From: Pseudomonas hygromyciniae | GTDB lineage: Bacteria; Pseudomonadota; Gammaproteobacteria; Pseudomonadales; Pseudomonadaceae | Length of the DNA: 64,000 nt | Direction: 5' to 3' | Assembly (NCBI RefSeq): GCF_016925675.1 | Contig: NZ_CP070507.1 | Span: 185,869 to 249,868 of the forward strand | Part shown: positions 34,322 through 43,480 of the stretch, piece by piece | Position numbering within the stretch: the first letter of the stretch is position 1 | Layout: each line of letters opens with the position of its first letter | Position numbers and translations under genes: made by a program | Notes under the pieces: model-generated | Seen by the model: the letters and a program-made list of their open reading frames with translations, nothing else | Database searches by the model: none | What the model was told of the DNA's origin: nothing

Positions 34322-34490
34322 TCTGTAGCTGCTCCCTTGATGTGTCTGAATCCTGTCAGCACTGCATAGAATCCCAAACTTCACCTTTCACATTGGTATG
34401 AGCAGTTTTAAAGGAGTGCGGGTGCATTCTGTGCTCCTGGTTGGGAATGGTTGAACGGCTTCGTCATAGATCAACAGCGGGGGTGTGAAA

Positions 34491-35459
34491 ATGTCGAAAG
34501 GAAATCGCCTGTTCCGGGGGCCTGAAAGTCATGCTGCGGAAAAACTATCCAGGGATGCACTAGCGCCATTTCTGAAAGATAGAGGCTACGTTGTCATTGA
34601 CGACAAGCGAATTCAAACGGGCGTAGCCACGCAACAGTTCATCGTCACCCGCACTCCTGATGGCCAGGTACTGAGTATGCGCGTCCGACTGTGCTGGAGG
34701 CGCGATGGACGAAATCCCAACGAGAAGAACTACTCAGCGGCTCAACTGGCGGCGCATCTGCGGTCGGGCGGATGGGATGCGACACTGGAGCACATCACCA
34801 CCCGAGACACAAAGCGTGGGCTCACTCACAATCTGCTTTTACAGCGTGACGGAGGCGCAATTATCTTTGCCGCGCTCATTCCTATCGAAAGTCTCCACGA
34901 TATCTGGAACCGCCAGCGAGAAGTCAGCGATGACTTACAACGCCGTGGCTTGAAGGGGCGAGCTCGGAAGAATCACGCACAAAATGGCACTAGCCCGACC
35001 CTATGGTTGCAGGATGACCGGACACCTGACGGACACGAGGTCGCCGATGCGCTGTGGCAGTGGCCCGGTGTGATCGATTTAGCCCAGCTTACTCCCCATG
35101 CAGTGAGGCCGGTACTGGTCGATGACACCTATGATGACTGCCCGACGCCGGACTACTCGACTCTGGGCCGGGATGAAGGCGAGCGTGTGCCCGTGCTTCG
35201 TTCGGAGGTTCGTCGCGATCCGCATGTACGTCGAGCTGTACTTGAAAGGGCCGGGTTTGCGTGCGAGCGTGAGAGTTGTGGTAAGAGCCGGGACTTCCCT
35301 GGCTTCCTGGATGTTCATCACATCTTAGGGGCCGAGAAGTCAGATCGTGTTTACAACTGTGTGGCCTTGTGCCCGTGCTGTCACCGCGAAGCGCACTATG
35401 CACCATATGCGGATGACCTCAACATGCAGCTACTTACATACGCCAAGAGGTTCGGCTGA
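34491..35459 (+). CDS. HNH endonuclease domain protein, ~322 aa
   Basis: The C-terminal ~85 residues are an HNH (McrA/treble-clef) nuclease: ERAGFACERESCGK, then FLDVHHILGAEKSDRVYNC with the HH and Asn, then CPCCHREAHY giving the metal and zinc ligands (CxxxxC...CxxC). The N-terminal ~200 residues are unrecognised and may select the substrate. HNH proteins of this layout act in modification-dependent restriction or as stand-alone nucleases. No methylase is adjacent. Start is 34485 (GTG) or 34491 (ATG). Confidence 0.75.
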   Translation: MSKGNRLFRGPESHAAEKLSRDALAPFLKDRGYVVIDDKRIQTGVATQQFIVTRTPDGQVLSMRVRLCWRRDGRNPNEKNYSAAQLAAHLRSGGWDATLEHITTRDTKRGLTHNLLLQRDGGAIIFAALIPIESLHDIWNRQREVSDDLQRRGLKGRARKNHAQNGTSPTLWLQDDRTPDGHEVADALWQWPGVIDLAQLTPHAVRPVLVDDTYDDCPTPDYSTLGRDEGERVPVLRSEVRRDPHVRRAVLERAGFACERESCGKSRDFPGFLDVHHILGAEKSDRVYNCVALCPCCHREAHYAPYADDLNMQLLTYAKRFG

Positions 35460-35482
35460 ACCACTCCACAGTGTGAGGGCCT

Positions 35483-36136
35483 CTACACCTGTGGGGCCAA
35501 TGGATTAAGCGGCGGGAGGCAGTCCTCAAACTGTGTCTGGATAACTCGCATCGGCTTGATGCAGCAATCATTGCCAGTGAGGATCGCCGCGAGCATCCCC
35601 GTCATTGTCATCAATCCGTTGGAGTTCCGCAGAACTTGCAGTACGAGTTGGGTAGGATAGCCCTCCAGGTGCCGACGCAGCGGGTGAATGCCGCTGTGCA
35701 CATAGGAGTTCATCGCCGACCAGGAAACGTCTTTGAACTGGATCAGCATAGATGAAGCCCCGACCGGAGCCTTCTTCACGATAGCCTCCATCATCTCCCC
35801 AATTTGGGGGAGTTTATTGGCTACCCGCGCGCTTTCCTCTGTCAGCGGTGCCATGAGCTTTTGGATGGCCAGGTCACTCGCAGCGTACAACATCCACATT
35901 GCCTTGGTGTGAGCTTCAAACTGGAGGCGTAGCGTCGACATAGCGGTGGTTGGACTGCCATGCTCGAACAGGATGCGTAGTGCCTGAGCGTGTTCTAGGG
36001 CGATTCCACAGGCAATCATTGCAGCCTCAAACCGCTCGCCGGGGTATGTGGGTTCGTCTTCGAGCAGTCGCAGGATCTCAGCCTGTAGAACAGCCGAGCG
36101 GGTGAGCATTTCCTCAAGCGGCATATTGCACTTCAC
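35483..36136 (-). CDS. DUF6988-like protein, 217 aa
   Basis: A helical protein with the block STLRLQFEAHTKAMWMLYAA, SDLAIQKLMAPLTEESA and VHSGIHPLRRHLEGYP, which from memory fits the DUF6988 family common in Pseudomonas; the function is unknown. It resembles HEPN-like helical bundles but shows no RxxxxH. ATG 36136 has no strong site; a second ATG follows four codons later. Confidence 0.5.
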   Translation of the reverse strand: MKCNMPLEEMLTRSAVLQAEILRLLEDEPTYPGERFEAAMIACGIALEHAQALRILFEHGSPTTAMSTLRLQFEAHTKAMWMLYAASDLAIQKLMAPLTEESARVANKLPQIGEMMEAIVKKAPVGASSMLIQFKDVSWSAMNSYVHSGIHPLRRHLEGYPTQLVLQVLRNSNGLMTMTGMLAAILTGNDCCIKPMRVIQTQFEDCLPPLNPLAPQV

Positions 36137-36228
36137 TTATACGGTAGACAAAACCAGTATAGGGGCTGCTGGAACAGCCTCAAGGCGTACTTTTTCCGAA
36201 CTTTGTAGGTCCCCTCCATGGTGCATGC

Positions 36229-36346
36229 AATACCACCCCTTCACTTAGTTTCGTGTAAATGGACTCAATCCCCTCGACTCTGGTTAACATGGTTGAGTTA
36301 GGTCTTAGGGTTGCCTCGATAAGGCCCTGAGTGAAGGGGTGGTATT
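36229..36346. repeat. 17-bp inverted repeats upstream of tus-like gene (candidate Ter sites)
   Basis: AATACCACCCCTTCACT at 36229-36245 is repeated in perfect inverse at 36330-36346, 84 bp apart. The right copy ends 14 bp before the start codon of the Tus-like gene. Enterobacterial tus is autoregulated by a Ter site in its promoter, and R6K carries two Ter sites in opposite orientation. The repeats are therefore proposed as binding sites of this protein. They do not match the E. coli Ter sequence. Confidence 0.55.
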
Positions 36347-36360
36347 ATGTGGGGATCGGT

Positions 36361-37326
36361 ATGACTCAATCTATTGTCTTGGCGTTCGAACGTCTCACTG
36401 CCGCGGTGACTGCCTTAAACGCAAAGTGGCCATCCCTTGTAGTAGCGGGGAGGGCTTGGCGAATCCCGCTTCTATCAGAGCAAAAAACTCCTTCTAATAT
36501 CGCAGTTCAAAGCATCACAGGAATGGAAGCCATTACGGCGGCTATAACGGCATTTGGAGAGTTCGAACGTGATCTTGGCCAGGCTCCAGGAACCGTTATG
36601 CGCTTACCTGGTTACTTCGTGCTGTCAGGGTCGGTACTGGAGGAGGGAAGGGCAGTGAACCGCTGCAAGACCGCCTTGATGGAAGCGATCGAAGCTGAAC
36701 GGGAGCTTCGCAACGTTGCTGTCAGCCGCCGCTCTCACATCATGCGCCAAGCCTTGGGTAAAAATTTCTCTCTCAATCAGCTCAAACGGGCAATCCAGGT
36801 CTTTGACGCTGCGCCAAGACAGATCACTTTCACCTGGGCCGGCCACACCTCAGGAAAAGAGCGTGTGACTGTCGCGCACGCGCGCGAGCTGCTGCTCGAG
36901 GAAGCTCATGAGCGATCTATGGCCACCGGTGAGCCTGTAGAAAGTAGTCCGCAGTGGGTCGATCTGCGCAGCATCGCGAACATGGCTGAAACTGACTTAT
37001 TGGATGTGCCAAAGCAAATCGCGCCGCATCCGCGGGCAATGCTGTGGTTTTCAGAGAGCAGCCGCTATGACGCAATGCTGCACGCTAACCTTCCGTTTTT
37101 CGTTTTGGATGGGCAAAGCGTTGCGAGGGTTGTTTCTCTCAAGAATTTTGACCGAGATCTACGATCGGCAAGACGCTTCGACATGAAACAGCGGACGCCG
37201 GCACTCCCAGGAGGTCGATTTTTTGTTGCTGCGCCCGAGGATGAATGTGGAGACCCGAAATCTGATGCAGTAGACGCCGTGACCTCGACTTACCGAGAGT
37301 CGATAAGAACGAAACCGGCCGACTGA
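36361..37326 (+). CDS. Tus-like DNA replication terminus site-binding protein
   Basis: Several blocks align by eye with E. coli Tus (Ter-binding fold): TVMRLPGYFVLSG with Tus AVRLPGVLCYQ; NQLKRAIQVFDAAPRQITFTWA with the Tus [20 protein letters not shown] block; QIAPHPRAMLWFSESSRYDA with VQPIARVWYKGDQ; and LPGGRFFVAAPED at the end. The length (321 aa) is close to Tus (309). Tus proteins bind Ter DNA and block replication forks from one side. ATG 36361 is preferred to 36331, a GTG inside the inverted repeat. Sequence identity is low; the call rests on ordered motifs. Confidence 0.65.
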   Translation: MTQSIVLAFERLTAAVTALNAKWPSLVVAGRAWRIPLLSEQKTPSNIAVQSITGMEAITAAITAFGEFERDLGQAPGTVMRLPGYFVLSGSVLEEGRAVNRCKTALMEAIEAERELRNVAVSRRSHIMRQALGKNFSLNQLKRAIQVFDAAPRQITFTWAGHTSGKERVTVAHARELLLEEAHERSMATGEPVESSPQWVDLRSIANMAETDLLDVPKQIAPHPRAMLWFSESSRYDAMLHANLPFFVLDGQSVARVVSLKNFDRDLRSARRFDMKQRTPALPGGRFFVAAPEDECGDPKSDAVDAVTSTYRESIRTKPAD

Positions 37327-37438
37327 AAAATCCAGAAATATCAATATGTTACAGTTCGTTGAATGGTTGTTATGTTAAACGACAATTACCAGAACGATTC
37401 TAATATCTAAATGGAATATGTTGCAGGAATGTATACCT

Positions 37439-37705
37439 ATGAGTATCGAAACCACCCGAAAGCCTGCTCCGACGCTGTTAACTGAGCCGCTGACCCTGAC
37501 CCTTGATCATCTGACGCTGGGCGATCTGAATGCCTACCGCCAGGCGACCCACGCCGAACAATGGCCACCAGCAGATCTGAATGGGGATGAGCGGAAATTC
37601 TACATCGAGCAGCAGCAGAAATTTGCGGCCGAAGCGGCATTGGGGCTGGCCCTATTCCTCAATGATCAAGTCGCACGGCAGCTCAGCGAGCCGATCGAGG
37701 AATAG
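37439..37705 (+). CDS. Small hypothetical protein, 88 aa
   Basis: A small acidic protein (MSIETTRKPAPTLLTEPLTL) with a helical C-terminal half (FAAEAALGLALFLNDQVARQ). An AGGA lies 13 nt before ATG 37439; ATG 37418 is an alternative. No family is recognised. Some plasmid proteins of this size next to terminus or partition genes are regulators, but nothing here shows it. Confidence 0.4.
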   Translation: MSIETTRKPAPTLLTEPLTLTLDHLTLGDLNAYRQATHAEQWPPADLNGDERKFYIEQQQKFAAEAALGLALFLNDQVARQLSEPIEE

Positions 37706-38459
37706 TTCGGTGAAAACTCAATCAGCACATGATCAACACCCTTTGTTTCTTGCTGCGATGGTGCAGTTGATCGCCGATGTTCCTGCAGTTGTATGGATTG
37801 TTGCCGACTCGTGGGTGCGATGCGAGAACTGTGAGTACACGATTGGTGCTGACTAGCCTGCGACACGTGAACAGGTTTGCCAACTTCTGATAGACGCGGA
37901 CTGGAACGCTCAGCAGTGGCTAAGCGACTGACCAAGGGAAGGAAACGTGTTCTTCACCGTCCTCACCGTCCGTTCGAAGCAGATCGAAATCAAAGCAGCT
38001 AGACGCTTTCGATGGCTACCCGGTAGGGACTTCTCCGCACCAGGTCACGTATTGATGAATTGGCTGGGTGTGATGGTGTTCACCGAGCCAGCCCGCCCAA
38101 AGCTGGATGCATAGGAAAATCAGAAAATGCCACGGAATAGCGAATACGGAAATATGCCGAAATATGCGTAGCTGGTAATGATTGCATGATTGCCGGTCGC
38201 AGGCACCTGGGTGAAGACAATGGAGGTGATGGCCTGCTCATAGCCCCTCCCGGGTTAGTCCGCTGAATGCGCTCAATATTCATACAGTCGCTGCCAGGTG
38301 TTGTCGGTTTCGAGTCGGTAATCGTGGGTTCGATAGTAATGTGCTGAAGATGTGAGCCATGCCTACACGACTATTTTGGCATAACATGTCGGTAAAATTT
38401 TCCGGCCCGCATGAGTCACGCTCTATCACCAAAAGCGCACCAGTCAAATAAGGACAAAC
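37706..38459. other. Mostly non-coding region
   Basis: About 750 bp. It contains a 48-codon frame from GTG 37710 without a ribosome-binding site and the small frame at 37947-38114. The rest shows no coherent coding on either strand and no clear repeats. Confidence 0.4.
37947..38114 (+). CDS. Possible small protein, 55 aa
   Basis: GTG 37947 has a good AAGGAAAC site. The product is basic and then hydrophobic (VFFTVLTVRSKQIEIKAARR). No family is recognised; length and GTG start make it only a candidate. Confidence 0.25.
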   Translation: MFFTVLTVRSKQIEIKAARRFRWLPGRDFSAPGHVLMNWLGVMVFTEPARPKLDA

Positions 38460-39734
38460 ATGAATATATGCAAGTGTTTGCAATGCAATACATGCGGAAC
38501 GAAAATCGATTGCAGAATCGGCATGTCTAATAGAGATATACAGCCATTCCAGTTCGCCTGCCCAAATTGCGAAGAGCGTATTTCTTTCGTATTTGGTCAA
38601 GAAGATGGTGAGTTACGTGGCGCCAATGAGTTGATCATAAAGCCTAATGAACTTTTCAATGGCGAAAACCCATTTATTGATCTCCATCTAGACTTCCCCG
38701 TCTACTTTGGGAAATATGAAATGGGCATGACAACTTTCATGAGGGTAACAAGGGAAATAAGCTTAGATGCTTACCGCCACTTGAATCTCCGCTTGGACAT
38801 GTTGAACCGACTCTATCCAATGCAGCATGATTTGAGAAGTGTAATTACGCAATTCAAACGCGGAGACATAGATAGCTTTGAAAAAACCTGCGCCAGGTTA
38901 CCTGGAGTCAATCTAAAATCGCATAAACAGCAAGATGTGCTAGCCGCTCTCTATTCAGCAACATCTATTATGTCATCGCCATTTACGATTCACGGAGTCA
39001 ACGCCGAAATAAGTGAGGGAGCACCCCAGATATGCAGATGGTTACATGAAAGCCACCCGGACAAAACGCTGGAATTTATCGAAGAAATTCTAGCCAATGA
39101 ATTTCTCAGAAATCTGCATAATGATTGCCTATCCCTTTATCCCAAGCTAATTTCTATGGATTTGCCGTTCAGATCAGCCTTTTTTTACGACTACGCGGAC
39201 AACGATAATATTGGCCGTAATCCTGCCAGAATCTCTACCGCTGACTTCGATGTTTGCAGCAATTATTACAAAGATTTGTCTGAGGTTTTCGCCCGTCAAC
39301 TTACTTTCTTGGCGGGCTTGAACAACCTTATGAAACGTGGGGATAGCGACCAATTCGAGCCCTCCCTTAAAGTGACTACGCTGGGTAAAGCAAGGCTAGA
39401 TCTGGTTTCTTTGAATGCGTTCGCTAACGTAGACCTAGGAAACAAACTACGCTTTATCGACGATTGTTTTTACAAAATAGACACATCAGCAATTGATAAC
39501 AAGCTAAGAAATGGCATAGCTCATTACAAGTACGACTACAAAGAATCAACGCAAACCATTACTTACTACCCTAGCAGAGAAGGGATGAGTCGAGAGAAAT
39601 ACCACGAAACGTCATTTATGGAGTTCATGAGGAAGTCTCTATTACTCTTTAGGGAAGTTCATAACGTGAATCACATCATCAAGGCGGTGCTTTTTTTATT
39701 GTGTATTGATTCTGAAAAAAGAGATATAAATTAA
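38460..39734 (+). CDS. Zinc-ribbon plus HEPN-like protein, 424 aa
   Basis: The N terminus carries a zinc ribbon with CLQCNTC (Cys6-Cys12) and CPNC (Cys34-37). Near the C terminus KLRNGIAHYKYDY has the RN-x3-H motif of HEPN domains (Arg350, His355), in a helical context typical for HEPN RNases. The middle ~300 residues are helical and unrecognised. HEPN proteins occur in abortive-infection and toxin-antitoxin systems. The gene is AT-rich, single, has its own terminator at 39761-39783, and is flanked by unrelated genes, so it looks like an acquired one-gene cassette. Confidence 0.6.
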   Translation: MNICKCLQCNTCGTKIDCRIGMSNRDIQPFQFACPNCEERISFVFGQEDGELRGANELIIKPNELFNGENPFIDLHLDFPVYFGKYEMGMTTFMRVTREISLDAYRHLNLRLDMLNRLYPMQHDLRSVITQFKRGDIDSFEKTCARLPGVNLKSHKQQDVLAALYSATSIMSSPFTIHGVNAEISEGAPQICRWLHESHPDKTLEFIEEILANEFLRNLHNDCLSLYPKLISMDLPFRSAFFYDYADNDNIGRNPARISTADFDVCSNYYKDLSEVFARQLTFLAGLNNLMKRGDSDQFEPSLKVTTLGKARLDLVSLNAFANVDLGNKLRFIDDCFYKIDTSAIDNKLRNGIAHYKYDYKESTQTITYYPSREGMSREKYHETSFMEFMRKSLLLFREVHNVNHIIKAVLFLLCIDSEKRDIN

Positions 39735-39760
39735 CGTCAAAATCTATGTTAGGAGTGAAA

Positions 39761-39783
39761 AAACCCAAGCATGGCTTGGGTTT
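39761..39783. terminator. Bidirectional terminator
   Basis: AAACCCAAGC pairs perfectly with GCTTGGGTTT around ATG, with A-rich flank before and T-rich after the stem. It lies 27 bp after the HEPN-like gene and between it and the convergent small gene at 39833-40051. Confidence 0.8.
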
Positions 39784-39832
39784 GAATGAGCGCTAGGTGA
39801 CTAGGTTCTAGGTTTTTTGAATGACCTATTGT

Positions 39833-40051
39833 TCATCGTTTTTCTTCGGGATTATCCATTCCCTCCGGCCTGTCGGGAGTAACTGCATTCTTCGGAAAAA
39901 CTCCAGCCGAACGTAACTCAGCCTCGATCAAATCGTTGCGACGCTTCATTTGCTCAACGATCCGTTCGCCAACCCAAAAAAACCCAATTGCTATAGCCAT
40001 GAGCCCTATCCAGATTTGCGTACTTGCTACTATTTCCACCGAGCACCTCAT
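39833..40051 (-). CDS. Small single-pass membrane protein, 72 aa
   Basis: One membrane helix near the N terminus (IWIGLMAIAIGFFWVGERIV) followed by a charged, probably cytoplasmic tail (EQMKRRNDLIEAELRSAGVF). No family is recognised. Confidence 0.45.
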   Translation of the reverse strand: MRCSVEIVASTQIWIGLMAIAIGFFWVGERIVEQMKRRNDLIEAELRSAGVFPKNAVTPDRPEGMDNPEEKR

Positions 40052-40216
40052 TTTAGTCGGGCGTTTAAATCATTACGTTGAACCGCAGCTGTCGCAGATT
40101 CAGTGAAGCTTAGAGGTGGCCATTTTGGCAGTTTCCTCGCTCAATTTGACTATGCTCTCAGCATTTCACATGGCTTACAAAACCCAAGCCCACATCCAGT
40201 CCGTGCTGCATTGCAA

Positions 40217-41461
40217 TCACGCTTTGGGGGGAAATGGAGGTATATCTTTTCCTTTCGGATCAGCCGCGGCATTCCATGACCACCACCCTGCATCACCGTA
40301 CTCCTGGTTGTACCAAGCTGTTTTAATGGCCTTCCGTTCTAGGTAGACAGGAGTGCTCATGCCGAACACTTCCAGGGGAAGATCTTTGCCCGTATCCAAA
40401 AGCCAGAAGTCAGGAAAAACCTCACTTTCATCAGCGTCATAACGCAATGGTTTATCAAAGCTGCGGCCGGATGCGTGGAGTTTGCTCTCTATCACGGCTT
40501 CGTAATCTGAATCGACGGGAATCCAGCGTTCAGTTACCTGCATCAGCGCCACCTCAACGACATCAACTCGCGAAAATGACTCTCCTTTAGGCGGCGTGAC
40601 TTGAGCCACAGCGATAACGCGACTTCCACGTTTCCATGCGGAAAGCTCTCTCTCGAATCGGCGGGCGGCAGTTGCCCAGACTGCCGGCGGCAAATTCAGC
40701 ATGGGCATGCCGAACGGCCCGGCCAGCGGTAATCTGCTGATGTCTCCAGAATGGCGTTCAGTGTTATATCGAGCCAGCGGCGATATTGCGAGGAGCCGGA
40801 GATCCCGGGTCATCGCCGAATTGGCGACCGCCAGGTTGCGAGCTGCCCCCTTACTGTCCTTTTGCGCACCCAACAAAAGCACTCCACTCAACTTCATACG
40901 GCTTGCTGCTACACGTTCTGCAGCCTGAAGAAGCGCGTAGTTCACAATGCCACTGTTGCGTTTGCCCTCCATTGCTGGATACCAAGTAGATAGTCGTGAC
41001 TCGGACCAAAGCAGATGAAGAAGTCCGAGCAATGTCATGGCTGGTTTGCTCTTCCCTGGTGCTCTATTCAGCGTCGTGCTTTCTCTTTCCTCGGATTTAG
41101 GATCCTGAACACGTATGCCCCGGGCCAGGCGTACCCGAATACTGCCATCGTCACCCTCCTCCACCACGCCAGCCGCATACCCTTGCATACCGGAGCGCTC
41201 CGGTGCTGGCGCATAGAAGCGACAATCGTTCGAGTGTTCGTGACCTGTTCCGCCGAAACGCGCCAGATGAAAACCGTCGCTCCCCTCACGTCGCTTGATC
41301 GAGAGTTTTCGGGCACCGCTGCTTGGGCACTGGCAAGTTGCATGGTTGCCGTAGGCCTTCTCCAGGACGGATTTCCAGGGTACTGCGTACTGCAGTTCTG
41401 TTTGGAATTCCGGTGAATAACGTGTCCCAGAGATGAGAATCGGATATCGACGGTTGAGCAT
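40217..41461 (-). CDS. DUF1173-like protein, 414 aa
   Basis: The N-terminal CQCPSSGARKLSIKRREGSDG and GHEHSNDCRFYAP blocks (cysteine/histidine spaced as C-x-C...H-x4-C) and the general length match the DUF1173 family found on Pseudomonas and other plasmids. The C-terminal part has FPDFWLLDTGKDLPLEVFGM, which resembles the core of a restriction-endonuclease-like fold (D...E-x). Its biological task is unknown. It is 22 bp downstream of 41484-42254 and should be in the same operon. Confidence 0.65.
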   Translation of the reverse strand: MLNRRYPILISGTRYSPEFQTELQYAVPWKSVLEKAYGNHATCQCPSSGARKLSIKRREGSDGFHLARFGGTGHEHSNDCRFYAPAPERSGMQGYAAGVVEEGDDGSIRVRLARGIRVQDPKSEERESTTLNRAPGKSKPAMTLLGLLHLLWSESRLSTWYPAMEGKRNSGIVNYALLQAAERVAASRMKLSGVLLLGAQKDSKGAARNLAVANSAMTRDLRLLAISPLARYNTERHSGDISRLPLAGPFGMPMLNLPPAVWATAARRFERELSAWKRGSRVIAVAQVTPPKGESFSRVDVVEVALMQVTERWIPVDSDYEAVIESKLHASGRSFDKPLRYDADESEVFPDFWLLDTGKDLPLEVFGMSTPVYLERKAIKTAWYNQEYGDAGWWSWNAAADPKGKDIPPFPPKA

Positions 41462-41483
41462 GATTTTTTTCTCCTGATAAGGG

Positions 41484-42254
41484 TCAGGCTATAGCGCGCG
41501 GCCGGCTAGCGTAAGTCGCGTCAGCACGATTCGCTAGAATCTGAATATGGAGGTCCACAAGAAATTCGTGTCCACGATCTGGAGTCATGAGTGCAACTCC
41601 AAACAGTTCGTTTGCTGCAATGCTTCCGCCGGTCCCGTGAAAGCTTTCTTTTCCCTCTATCATGGAAAATATCCCCTCGAGATAACCTGTCTCAACCGCG
41701 TCAGCAGATAAATTCGGATTTGTGAGTCCGAAAACTTTGCCCGTTGGCCACTCCAGGTCCCCAAGTGGGGGAAGGTTCTCCAGTGCCCAGTAGCCGGTGC
41801 GTTTGACGGCTCGTGCGAGCTCGTAGTGCTTCTGGTCACTCTGATACCAGCCCCCAACCGAATGGAGCTTTTGCCGTGCCTGATCCAGACGATCAAGCTG
41901 TACGGCGCGAATAGAGCGCTCGTATTCAGGAAGGTTGTCAAAGCCATCGATCCAAATCGGGACAATGCGTAGCGCCTCCCAACGCAGTAAACAGCGCATA
42001 AGTGATGAGCGACTGCCATTCATGAAGACTTCGCCTGGCTGCACCAATTGGTTGTCGCTGTTGTACAGGCCAACTAGGCAGTTTTGGTGGAGCCAAATAT
42101 TTCGCTGAATGAAGTCGTAGATTGCTTCAGCATTGTGCAGGAGCGGGTCACTACCGACAGGGCCACTAAGTGTCTGGTGCGAGAGGGTGACCATGTGCCG
42201 GTCAATAAAGTACGGCCTCATTTTACCGAGGGCGCAGAGACTACGGATTTTCAT
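41484..42254 (-). CDS. Hypothetical protein, 256 aa
   Basis: No family is recognised. The soluble protein contains a patch NQLVQPGEVFMNGSRSSLMR and a long helical middle (QLDRLDQARQKLHSVGGWYQ). It is the first gene of a pair with the DUF1173-like gene. The transposon begins 21 bp upstream of its start, so its original promoter may have been displaced. Confidence 0.45.
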   Translation of the reverse strand: MKIRSLCALGKMRPYFIDRHMVTLSHQTLSGPVGSDPLLHNAEAIYDFIQRNIWLHQNCLVGLYNSDNQLVQPGEVFMNGSRSSLMRCLLRWEALRIVPIWIDGFDNLPEYERSIRAVQLDRLDQARQKLHSVGGWYQSDQKHYELARAVKRTGYWALENLPPLGDLEWPTGKVFGLTNPNLSADAVETGYLEGIFSMIEGKESFHGTGGSIAANELFGVALMTPDRGHEFLVDLHIQILANRADATYASRPRAIA

Positions 42255-42274
42255 TAAGTCGAAGCCTCCTAATT

Positions 42275-42315
42275 GGGGTTGTGCCGAGATAAAGGAAATT
42301 TAGGACATTCGTCCT
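42275..42315 (+). repeat. Left terminal inverted repeat of the transposon
   Basis: Begins GGGG, as is typical for the family. Over the 31 positions GTGCCGAGATA...GACATT, about 20 agree with the complement of the window's last 40 bases. It separates the plasmid gene at 41484-42254 from tnpS. Confidence 0.7.
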
Positions 42316-42399
42316 GTAAATGCCTGTAATTACGTTGTTTTTTGTTTGTTCTATTTGCGGCTTAAGCCAATGCCTAAAGGGCTGTCATCCCGTATCTAG

Positions 42400-43410
42400 C
42401 TATGGCTTGCGCCGCAGTAACGAGCCAGCCGCATTCTCCTCGAAGGCTCTAGCCTCTTCGATATAGCCGTGGACGGTGCTGTCGTGCCGCCAGCCACCCT
42501 GACGCTTGATCTCCAGAAAGTCCGCCCCAGCCCGATGGGCGCTGGTGGCCAGTCCACGGCGCAGACTGTGGCTGCTCATCTTGGGCACATACGACAGCCC
42601 CGCTGCTTCGGCACGGGCCGACAGGATGGTATTAACGCTACCCTCGTGCAGCGCCACCTCGCCGATCACGCCCCAGCGACTGATGCGCCGGAACAGTGGC
42701 CCCTGCTCAATCTGAGCGGCATCCAACCAACACCGTAGCGCCTTTGCCGGGCAGCAGACGCAGTCGCCGAACGGAATCGCCTTGTCCAGTCCCTCGCCCT
42801 CCTGATCGGTCTTGGAGCGCGGCAGCGTGATCCGCAGACCTTCCCGCTCCCACTGAAGGTATTGCACCTCCAGCGTGACCAGCTCGCTGCGGCGGAACGC
42901 ACCGAAGTACCCCACCTGTAGCAATGCGCTGTCACGCAGCGCGGCGAGCCCTTCGAGCGCGTCCAGATGCGTCACGATGAGCTCGAGATCCTCCAGCAGC
43001 AGCGCCTTGGCTTTGTGTCGCGGCCGCCCATGGACTCGCTCAATCCCGCGCATGGTCTTGCGGACGGTGGCGCTGGCGGCCGGATCGGGAAAGCCCTGAT
43101 AGCGGTGCCATTGCGACAGCGCGGTGAGGCGCAGCGCCAGGGTCCGCGGGTTCAACACTACCGCGAAGGCCAGCAGGTAGCGAATCAGCGCCGCTTCATC
43201 GCACGGCAGGACGCCGCCCCAGGCCTGAAAGTGGCGGATCGCCGAGCGGTAGGTGCGTCGGGTGTTGTCGGAGGTGGCCGCCGCAAGAAAACGCTGGTGT
43301 TGCTGGGCCAACTGCTCGGGCGTGGCAAGCGTACCGGAGGTACGCGCCGGCCCCGCTGGTTCGTCGAGTGGTAGCGAAGGGAGGTTTTCGTCGTGATTGC
43401 TGGTCTTCAT
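42400..43410 (-). CDS. tnpS: TnpS, tyrosine recombinase for cointegrate resolution
   Basis: A tyrosine recombinase with Arg in FRRSELVTLE, His-Arg in SSHSLRRGLATS, and His plus Tyr in GGWRHDSTVHGYIEEARAF. Position and orientation, divergent from a KfrA-like gene over a dyad-rich gap and at one end of a Tn3-family element, identify it as TnpS of the Tn4651 type. It resolves cointegrates at the rst site together with TnpT. ATG 43410 (MKTSNHDENLPS) is taken as start; 43461 is possible but overlaps the site region. Confidence 0.88.
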   Translation of the reverse strand: MKTSNHDENLPSLPLDEPAGPARTSGTLATPEQLAQQHQRFLAAATSDNTRRTYRSAIRHFQAWGGVLPCDEAALIRYLLAFAVVLNPRTLALRLTALSQWHRYQGFPDPAASATVRKTMRGIERVHGRPRHKAKALLLEDLELIVTHLDALEGLAALRDSALLQVGYFGAFRRSELVTLEVQYLQWEREGLRITLPRSKTDQEGEGLDKAIPFGDCVCCPAKALRCWLDAAQIEQGPLFRRISRWGVIGEVALHEGSVNTILSARAEAAGLSYVPKMSSHSLRRGLATSAHRAGADFLEIKRQGGWRHDSTVHGYIEEARAFEENAAGSLLRRKP

Positions 43411-43480
43411 CCAGAAACGCCTGTTTAGGCCGTGTGTACCGCAGATTATAGGCGCGAACATTGATCGTGAGTATTTAACC

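Noticed and set aside
36331..36360. GTG start for the Tus-like protein
   Set aside because: The GTG lies inside the 17-bp inverted repeat; ATG 36361 gives the better N terminus.
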